Below the pieces are notes generated by a model that was given only the letters and a program-made list of their open reading frames with translations, had not been told where the DNA came from and ran no database searches. 64,000 nt of DNA from Paludibacteraceae bacterium. GTDB taxonomy: Bacteria > Bacteroidota > Bacteroidia > Bacteroidales > Paludibacteraceae. A program made the translations under genes and the position numbers. Positions 58,605-64,000 of the stretch are shown here, in pieces (positions within the stretch are counted from its first letter, which is position 1; every line of letters starts with the position of its first letter). Where the stretch lies: assembly GCA_024401645.1 (NCBI GenBank), contig JAKSKR010000001.1:1-64000 (forward strand), in the 5' to 3' direction.

Positions 58605-59705
58605 CTACACAATCAGAGCCCTGTCGTAGGTCTTAATGTCATTGAAAAGCTGTTGGAAGTCGCGTAGGCGATCCATCTCGTCGCAGTGTGTCAGTTCAAT
58701 GCGGTAGTTGTGTGCTGTGGCAATGTTTGCCTCCTCCCCTTGAATGCGTTTTGCCAAATCGCTAACGTCTAGCAATCCGAAACGGAAGTTGTCTTGGAAG
58801 ATGTTATAGGTGTTCGTGCGGTCTTCCATGACACCGTTGGCAATGTAGGCGCGGTTTGTCTCGTCGGTAAGGAAACCCTTGCCGTGGCGGGTTAGGTAGG
58901 GGCGGGTAACGTAGTGCAGGGTAATGTCGTCGCAACCCAGTTCCCTGGCAATCTGCAATGCATATTCGGCAGTTGTTTTAGAAGGGGTGGTGCCAGCCAC
59001 GTCTTTGCCTGTGTCGTTCAGCAGTAGTCCCTGTCCATTCTCGAAGATGACTTCGTCGTAGACCGTTGGGTTCAGCACCGTGCTCACCTTTTGGCAAAGG
59101 AAAGCGCAGTCGGCAATAAAGTGGTCGACCATGTTTGCGTTGTACCACATATCCCTGAAGTTGGCAGGAATCTCACCCAAGCGTTTCTCGAAGTAGTTTC
59201 TTACCATGGTCAGGTATTTCTTCTGTTCTGCCGTTTCAAGCGCGCAGAAGGCGTCTAAACCCATGGTAATGGTGTTCTCGTAGCGAAGCACGGTTTCCCA
59301 AATGCCCATGCCGCAGCTGCCATGCTTGTCTTTCTGGCGTAGTTGCTCAACAATCTGGTTTGCCAGCATGTCGTAAGGGGTGCTCCAGCGGCAGTTCCGG
59401 TCGCGGAACAGCTTTACCCTCGTTGCCACGTTGCGGTTGGTAAGCTCGCCATATTCGTACGCAAACTGCATGGGGTTGAGAATGAAGAAAGCGCAATAGT
59501 AATTATCGGCACCATGGTAGGTGCCGGCACCGAAGTGCTGGAACGTGAAGCTGCCATCTTCGGTTAAGATTGAGTGCCCACGTTGTGCACCACCGTTGGT
59601 GAGTACGTTAAGCACCTTGCCTGTGGCATGCTTGGTGTAGGTGGCAACCACCGTACCCTTGCCCTCGTCGCCATAGTTTGCACCAATAATTACCCTTGCT
59701 TTCAT
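58605..59705 (-). CDS. Divergent adenylosuccinate synthetase-like protein
   Basis: 366 residues, about 60 shorter than housekeeping PurA. The GTPase P-loop-like GANYGDEGKGTVV keeps the catalytic Asp (Asp13), and NGGAQRGHS keeps the His (His44). SCGMGIWETVLRYENT, IFENGQGLLLNDTGKD and FRFGLLDVSDL correspond to other PurA blocks. The usual QWGDEGKGK and TTTGRxRRCGW signatures are altered. PurZ, the phage enzyme for 2-aminoadenine, normally loses the catalytic Asp, so this is not PurZ by that test. Third and last gene of an operon behind a vWA protein and an acidic-tailed protein. A condensation on a purine-like nucleotide is plausible; the product is unknown. Confidence 0.75.
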   Translation of the reverse strand: MKARVIIGANYGDEGKGTVVATYTKHATGKVLNVLTNGGAQRGHSILTEDGSFTFQHFGAGTYHGADNYYCAFFILNPMQFAYEYGELTNRNVATRVKLFRDRNCRWSTPYDMLANQIVEQLRQKDKHGSCGMGIWETVLRYENTITMGLDAFCALETAEQKKYLTMVRNYFEKRLGEIPANFRDMWYNANMVDHFIADCAFLCQKVSTVLNPTVYDEVIFENGQGLLLNDTGKDVAGTTPSKTTAEYALQIARELGCDDITLHYVTRPYLTRHGKGFLTDETNRAYIANGVMEDRTNTYNIFQDNFRFGLLDVSDLAKRIQGEEANIATAHNYRIELTHCDEMDRLRDFQQLFNDIKTYDRALIV

Positions 59706-59723
59706 AATCAGCCTCCTTCACTA

Positions 59724-60581
59724 TTACCAGCTAATGCCGAAGTTGTTGTCATTTTTCGGTTCTTGCGGATTCTTTTCAATGCTGTCGGCAATGCATTCGC
59801 AAATGGTTGCGCTCAAGCCATTGATGGTAGCCTCCTTGTAGTTGTTGCCAAGAAGTTTGCCAAAGGTTGCTTCAATTCTATCCTTGTAGTCGTCGAAACA
59901 GTCTTTCCTGTCGTTGACTGCAATGTGGTAGATGTCGAACTTCTCGCAAGCCTTCTTGTAAAGAGCGTTGGTTTCGATATCGGCCTGATTGGTGTCGCCA
60001 GTAACAGCGTTCAGCTCACGCACAGGCAAGTACGGATTCAACGGCTCGTCGCCCATGGTGATGATGATGCCCTTGCGGCCTTGGTCGTTAAAGGCGTCGA
60101 GCTTGGTGTGGTGCAAACCGAAGTACCAGGCTGCAGTGTAGCTCTCGTAGCCGTTGCCACCGCCACCGTGCTCCATGTAAATCTTGTCTAGCGCCTCGGC
60201 AATGCGAATGTCGCTTTCGAATTGGCTAGCCTGAATTGGAGCGTTGTCGTAGGCAAGGTCGCCAATGCCCATCACCATAAACTCAATGTCGGTATATTTG
60301 TTGTAAAGGTTGGTCATAATGGTGCCAAGCGCCTCTGCGGTTTCGCGGCACGCCTCACCCATACTTCCGGTAACGTCTAGTGCCAGAATCACCGGTATGG
60401 TGTTGGGGTGCTCGGTGTTGTTGGCACATTCGCGAATTACGCCTTTAGGGTCTAAACTTGGATCCAAGTGCCTAGCGCGGTAGGTTTGGCCCGTTACTCT
60501 GTTTGTGTCTCTGTCGTAGGTTTTGCCAGCGTTAGTGCTGTAACGTGCAAATTCCTCCATGTCCCATCTTCCGTATCCCAT
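59724..60581 (-). CDS. von Willebrand factor A domain protein
   Basis: 285 residues, cytosolic. The MIDAS metal site is intact: DVTGSMGE (Asp69-Ser73), a Thr-containing middle loop and IIITMGDEP with the later Asp. The N-terminal 60 residues (MGYGRWDMEEFARYSTNAGKT with TYRARHLDP) form a conserved lead-in. HGGGGNGYESYTAAWYFGLHHT is a striking glycine-rich loop. vWA domains mediate metal-dependent protein assembly and are often paired with TerB, TerD or chaperone genes in stress systems. Its start is two bases after the upstream stop and the PurA-like gene follows in 18 bases. Confidence 0.85.
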   Translation of the reverse strand: MGYGRWDMEEFARYSTNAGKTYDRDTNRVTGQTYRARHLDPSLDPKGVIRECANNTEHPNTIPVILALDVTGSMGEACRETAEALGTIMTNLYNKYTDIEFMVMGIGDLAYDNAPIQASQFESDIRIAEALDKIYMEHGGGGNGYESYTAAWYFGLHHTKLDAFNDQGRKGIIITMGDEPLNPYLPVRELNAVTGDTNQADIETNALYKKACEKFDIYHIAVNDRKDCFDDYKDRIEATFGKLLGNNYKEATINGLSATICECIADSIEKNPQEPKNDNNFGISW

Positions 60582-60583
60582 AA

Positions 60584-61213
60584 TTAGTCCTCCTCATTTA
60601 AAGTTTCATCATTATCATCATTATCGTTGTCGTCAATGTCGAAGTTTTCGAACATTTCGTCAAACATGCCATCTTTTCCGTTGTTCATCAACATGCTCAT
60701 AGCCATCATTTGGCCAAGGTTGCCGTTCATGAATCCGTTGTTGCCGTTGGCGGCTGCGTTGTTGTTACCGCCCATCATTTGGTTAATGACCATCATTTTC
60801 ATGATCTTGCCGAAGCCCTTTGCACCCTTGAAGTTGTTGCCAAGCATGCTTACAATCTTGCCGTAGAAGAAGACGTTGCCCATTAGCACTTGTCGTTCAG
60901 GAACAATCTGCTTAACTTCAGCCGTTTCGTAGTCAATGGCGGTTATCATCTTCTTGGTGGCGTCAATCACGCATTTTGGCTTGCCGTCTACCAGAATGAT
61001 GTCGCCAGCCTTTACCTTCATGGTTGGCATTACGAAGAAGAAGTCGCAACCAAGGTCGAAACAGAAGTTGTTCACGTTGGTTAGTGTGCCGTTCTTCACG
61101 TCGTAGGTCTTGTAACCGTTAGTGGTCTTAATAGCAATGTTGCCATTAATTGTAATTCGGCACATGCCATTGGCAATCTTGCCGAACATTCCGTTAAATG
61201 TGTTCATATCCAT
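60584..61213 (-). CDS. Unknown protein with Met/Asn-rich region and acidic tail
   Basis: 209 residues. The first 120 residues are a beta-rich domain (ITINGNIAIKTTNGYKTYDV, VKAGDIILVDGKPKCVID) like a small barrel. Then comes a stretch rich in Met, Asn and Gly (MMVINQMMGGNNNAAANGNNG...QMMAMSMLMNN), and the last 25 residues are almost all Asp/Asn/Glu. No enzyme motif. First gene of the operon, with the best promoter in the region. The low-complexity part suggests self-association or a flexible tether. Confidence 0.7.
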   Translation of the reverse strand: MDMNTFNGMFGKIANGMCRITINGNIAIKTTNGYKTYDVKNGTLTNVNNFCFDLGCDFFFVMPTMKVKAGDIILVDGKPKCVIDATKKMITAIDYETAEVKQIVPERQVLMGNVFFYGKIVSMLGNNFKGAKGFGKIMKMMVINQMMGGNNNAAANGNNGFMNGNLGQMMAMSMLMNNGKDGMFDEMFENFDIDDNDNDDNDETLNEED

Positions 61214-61248
61214 AAGCTTTAATTTTTAATCGTGTATTATTTACACCG

Positions 61249-61278
61249 CAAAAATAGGAAATATTTTTAATACTGCAA
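61249..61278 (-). promoter_or_regulatory. Promoter of the PurA-like/vWA operon
   Basis: TTG (61278-61276), perfect 19-base spacer, TATTTTTG (61256-61249) on the minus strand; leader of about 30 bases before the ATG at 61213. Confidence 0.7.
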
Positions 61279-61316
61279 ACATTTTAGTGTAAAAATTACG
61301 CCAAAATATCAATTTC

Positions 61317-62063
61317 TTATTTTTTCATCAACCTTCCGAATGCCAAATTGATGGCTGCCATACGGCGTACGCACTCTTCGTGGCGGTTCGTGTTTTTTGG
61401 AAGGTCGGGGTGTAGTTCCATTGCCAGTTTGTGATAGGCCTTCTGCACTTCTTCGTTTGTTGCGCCAGGAACGAGACCTAATTCGGCGTAGTCTGAAGCA
61501 TTGGCGTATACTGTGTTAGAGGAGCTGCTGCTAGAAGAACTCTTGCTACTTGAAGAGTAGTATTTCGAATAGTCGTCATATTCAGTACGGAGTGGACTGT
61601 AGCGGCGCTTAATAGACTCGATGCTGCGAGTGTTCACGCCCATTCTGTCCATAATCAGCAAAAGCAGATTCCATTCGTCATTCTTAATACCATCGTCTTC
61701 TGCTGATAGTTTGAACAACAGGTGTATGAGGTTGCGGCTCTGGGTATAATCCAGACTTTTAAATAAAGAGTAGTCGATGTGCTCTACAGCATTATTTTCC
61801 TCAACCATTTTCCTGATTGTAGTTAAGCCGTCTATCGACAGTTGATTTTCGTTTAAGTAATTTTTTATCAGTCTGTTTTGTTTAGAGGTAAATGCTGGGT
61901 TCAGGCGCAAAACACTGGCTATAAGTTTGAAAAGTTCTGTCTTCATTTTTTTTTGTCTAAACCTGTCGATCCATGCACCGCATATCATTAATATAATAAA
62001 AATTAATGCATAAATCATAAGTGCTATTGTAGCACTTGAATTAAAAGGGTGAACATCCATCAT
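61317..62063 (-). CDS. TerB-like and J-domain membrane protein
   Basis: 248 residues. One membrane helix (about 13-33), then a helical TerB-like domain (MKTELFKLIASVLRLNPAFTSKQ...AEDDGIKNDEWNLLLLIMDRMGV), a serine-run linker (about 173-184) and a C-terminal J domain with HPD (AYHKLAMELHPDLPKN). This is the DjlA-type order. It would present a DnaK partner at the membrane. It lies directly upstream of the vWA/PurA-like operon, same strand, but has its own promoter; a functional link is an inference. Confidence 0.83.
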   Translation of the reverse strand: MMDVHPFNSSATIALMIYALIFIILMICGAWIDRFRQKKMKTELFKLIASVLRLNPAFTSKQNRLIKNYLNENQLSIDGLTTIRKMVEENNAVEHIDYSLFKSLDYTQSRNLIHLLFKLSAEDDGIKNDEWNLLLLIMDRMGVNTRSIESIKRRYSPLRTEYDDYSKYYSSSSKSSSSSSSSNTVYANASDYAELGLVPGATNEEVQKAYHKLAMELHPDLPKNTNRHEECVRRMAAINLAFGRLMKK

Positions 62064-62099
62064 TAATTACGTAAACGTCTAACTTATTAAGTTTATCTG

Positions 62100-62128
62100 C
62101 AAATATAGCCTAATACGCTATAAAACAA
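62100..62128 (-). promoter_or_regulatory. Promoter of the TerB-J gene
   Basis: TTG (62128-62126), 18-base spacer, TATATTTG (62107-62100) on the minus strand; leader of about 30 bases. Confidence 0.6.
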
Positions 62129-62201
62129 TAAAATGGAATTATATCCCCAACGAATTGCACTAATTACTCTAATTTACATAGTAGGCAATTATACTAATTT
62201 T

Positions 62202-62897
62202 TCACTTCTTGAATATTAGCCAATTAGAACCATTAACCAGTGGGTGCTGCACTGTGGTGCTACCGTTGGCATTTCGCCACCAGGTGTAGTCCCAGTCTTT
62301 GCCCATTTCCATGTAGAGGGCATTGCTGACGTGCATTTGTTCCAATTCGAGCAAGAAGCGCCATAGCGGCATGGCAATGGTCGACTCGAAGAAGAAAAGG
62401 GTGTCATCTTTCTCGCAAAGAACGCGGTAGTAGGCAATGTGTTCGGGGCCCTTGGGATATTTCTCTTGCGTTTGGCCCTTATAGACCACCAGGCACTGCC
62501 CATAGGCACAGGCAATGTTGTCGGCTTGCAAGGCCGTGGCATACTCGTCGTTGTTGCAGAACTTCCAGCTGCCGTCGGTATAATAGATGAAGCCGCCGCT
62601 GTTGTTGCCGCACTTGAAACCCTTGTAGTAGGTGCCGCCGGCAATGTGGTTGCCCCCAATGTTAATGTGGTCGAACCCAGGTTTAATGAGTCCCGTAAAG
62701 GCAGCTGCCGTGCAGAAAACTACGTTGGCGTCGGTGGTGTCGGGTGCGGTGCCGCAAGCCAAGTCTATTTGGCTAAACTTGGGCATGCGCAAGGCAAAGC
62801 TGTCTGTTTGGGTGCAAATGGTGTGCTGGGCACTTGCGGTTGCAGTGAAAAAGAAATAGCCCCAGCATAGTAGGGCTATTCGTTTATAGAGCTTCAT
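62202..62897 (-). CDS. Secreted protein, perhaps phosphodiester-glycosidase-like
   Basis: 231 residues. A signal peptide ends near ASA (about 22). The body has VVFCTAAAFTG, HINIGGNHIAGGTYYKG, NSGGFIYYTDGSWKF and ACAYGQCLVVYKG, a pattern of glycine-rich turns and strands. It loosely recalls the NAGPA/phosphodiester glycosidase fold, but I cannot see enough to assert it. It starts one base after the acyltransferase stop, so it is co-expressed with lipid-type genes and may act on their product in the periplasm. Confidence 0.65.
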   Translation of the reverse strand: MKLYKRIALLCWGYFFFTATASAQHTICTQTDSFALRMPKFSQIDLACGTAPDTTDANVVFCTAAAFTGLIKPGFDHINIGGNHIAGGTYYKGFKCGNNSGGFIYYTDGSWKFCNNDEYATALQADNIACAYGQCLVVYKGQTQEKYPKGPEHIAYYRVLCEKDDTLFFFESTIAMPLWRFLLELEQMHVSNALYMEMGKDWDYTWWRNANGSTTVQHPLVNGSNWLIFKK

Positions 62898-62898
62898 C

Positions 62899-63780
62899 TT
62901 AATTCCAGAATTTGTAGAAGTTAAACCATTGTTCGGGGTGAACTTTCATGCGTTCTTCCAATACGGCAACGTACTGGTCGAGCAACTGCATTTCCTGTTT
63001 CTTCTCGGCGCTTCGTTTTGGCGGGTCGGCAAAGAAGAAGTTGAAACTGTAGCGGTGGGTGTCTTCCTTCTCTGAAAAATAGAAGACTACCGGAAGGTGC
63101 ATGCGCGATGCAATGAGGAACGGTCCTGCCGGAAATTTGGCCTCGTGGCCCATGAAGGTGTGGGTGAGTACCTTGTTCTCGTTAATGTAGCGGTCGCCCT
63201 GGAAGCAGACGTACTCGTTGTTGTCGAGTGCCTTCTTAATGTTGAAGATGGTTGCCATCTCGTCGTCGTTCACCGGAATGACCTTGTAGTTGCGTCCGCC
63301 AACGGCAGCCTCGACCTGCTCCTTAATCTTCTGGTATTCGGCATCGTACATCACAATGTTAATCTTCTTGCTGTAGTCGCCGAAGAACTGTCCGCCCAGT
63401 TCCCAGTGGCCGAAGTGTGCGCCAATCATCACCACGCCCTGTCCGCTGTTCAGCACGTTAAGGAAACGTTCGTAGTCGTTGAAGTCGTACTTGAAGTTCT
63501 TGTCGTAGCCCGAAGGCGCCGAAATCTTGTCGATGATGATCTGTCCGAAACGGTAGTAGTGCTTGAACAGAAGGCAAAAACTGGCAAACCGTCCCTTGTG
63601 GTGAATGTTTCGCCAGTACCACCAACTTGCCCTGGTTGCCTTGGGGGCAAACGGAACGAAGTAGGGCACCACCAGCAACAGCAAGGCATAGGCAGCCTTA
63701 AGCCCACAGTGCTTGAGTAGGCCTATAAAAATGCGGTAGCCCAACGAGCCACCGCGTGTTTTACCTTTCCATTCTGGCAT
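62899..63780 (-). CDS. LpxL/HtrB-like lysophospholipid acyltransferase
   Basis: 293 residues. One N-terminal membrane segment, then the acyltransferase core with GAHFGHWELGGQFF (H-x4-E catalytic motif, about 120-125) and YVCFQGDRYINEN...FPAGPFLIA. These are marks of the lipid A late-acyltransferase family. In Bacteroidota this gene type next to an acyl carrier protein is also usual in aryl polyene/flexirubin clusters, where it attaches an acyl chain to the lipid product. The neighbours beyond the window would decide. It is 14 bases downstream of the ACP gene. Confidence 0.85.
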   Translation of the reverse strand: MPEWKGKTRGGSLGYRIFIGLLKHCGLKAAYALLLLVVPYFVPFAPKATRASWWYWRNIHHKGRFASFCLLFKHYYRFGQIIIDKISAPSGYDKNFKYDFNDYERFLNVLNSGQGVVMIGAHFGHWELGGQFFGDYSKKINIVMYDAEYQKIKEQVEAAVGGRNYKVIPVNDDEMATIFNIKKALDNNEYVCFQGDRYINENKVLTHTFMGHEAKFPAGPFLIASRMHLPVVFYFSEKEDTHRYSFNFFFADPPKRSAEKKQEMQLLDQYVAVLEERMKVHPEQWFNFYKFWN

Positions 63781-63794
63781 AGGTTCCTGTTCCT

Positions 63795-64000
63795 TTATTT
63801 GTTGTTAATACGGCTATCTAGTAGGTCGTAGAGGTCGTTAAACGTCTTAACATTGGCAAAGTCTTCCTTCGACGTCTTAATGGCGAAAAGTCTTTCAACC
63901 ATAACAATGACGTCGACAATGTCTAGACTGTCAATTTCCAATGTTTCGCGTAGGTCGCCGTCGAGGGCGAAGTCTGCGCTGTCTTTCTCAAACTCTTCAG
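63795..64000 (-). CDS. Acyl carrier protein (partial, runs off the window)
   Basis: The C-terminal 67 codons, read from the minus strand to the TAA at 63797-63795; the start lies beyond 64000. LEIDSLDIVDVIVMVER contains the Asp-Ser-Leu motif whose Ser takes 4'-phosphopantetheine. The end (FNDLYDLLDSRINNK) matches the last helix of ACPs. Its place before an LpxL-like acyltransferase suggests a dedicated carrier for a secondary lipid or polyene pathway, separate from the fatty-acid ACP. Confidence 0.85.
   Translation of the reverse strand, partial: EEFEKDSADFALDGDLRETLEIDSLDIVDVIVMVERLFAIKTSKEDFANVKTFNDLYDLLDSRINNK

Noticed and set aside
58605..59705. PurZ (2-aminoadenylosuccinate synthase of Z-genome phages)
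   Set aside because: PurZ usually lacks the catalytic Asp of the GDEGKG loop, which is present here, and no phage DNA polymerase or DatZ gene is nearby.

Overview
This window is a piece of a Bacteroidota chromosome, order Bacteroidales and probably Prevotella-like or a relative. The evidence is a gliding/type IX secretion lipoprotein (GldJ-like), cargo with T9SS-type C-terminal tails, BspA-like leucine-rich repeats, FISUMP domains, DUF4295 next to L28 and L33, and many promoters of the Bacteroidota form TTG-N(17-20)-TAnnTTTG. Shine-Dalgarno sequences are mostly absent.

Layout. (1) 1-4469, minus strand: a lipoprotein, ComF, a DUF4197 lipoprotein, then the tightly packed folP-cdaA-lolD run. 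(2) 4770-11496, plus strand: gldJ, murF, a small membrane protein, an LtaS/sulfatase-fold membrane enzyme, a radical SAM protein and an outer-membrane barrel. (3) 11556-27213: secreted proteins, namely a GH44-like glycosidase with a sorting tail, a two-gene minus-strand unit with FISUMP and InlB-type repeats, and a 3415-residue BspA-like repeat protein. (4) 27430-33908: ftsY, rimO, ribE, a GNAT acetyltransferase and a PL11 rhamnogalacturonan lyase. (5) 33976-39737: a 33-bp tandem repeat in front of an AAA/DUF4143 ATPase, then metA, pncC/cinA-C, the rpmB-rpmG-DUF4295 operon with a structured leader, DUF5606 and an EamA transporter. (6) 39840-46436: a second 33-bp-period repeat, orphan hairpins, and an AT-rich, tightly coupled five-gene operon (SAM methyltransferase, small SF1 helicase, a 726-residue unknown protein, DUF1848, small 'IPFGKHSG' protein). 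This is the best candidate for an undescribed defence-type system. (7) 46531-50315: Sel1 repeats, a WYL-regulator remnant, a J-domain membrane protein and a secreted unknown. (8) 50356-56817: four tandem, nearly identical AAA-ATPase/PD-(D/E)XK genes. They differ only in two cassettes, each with two versions, and the four genes carry all four combinations (A1B1, A1B2, A2B1, A2B2). (9) 57158-64000: MFS transporter, tRNA-Thr, a PurA-like/vWA/acidic-tail operon with an upstream TerB-J protein, and the edge of an acyltransferase/acyl-carrier cluster.

The core genes (peptidoglycan, folate, riboflavin, c-di-AMP, SRP receptor, ribosome) are ordinary. The accessory material between about 34 and 62 kb holds the unusual structure: combinatorial paralogues, period-33 repeats that resemble promoters, and two operons of unknown function. 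All functional statements come from motif reading; no database search was run.
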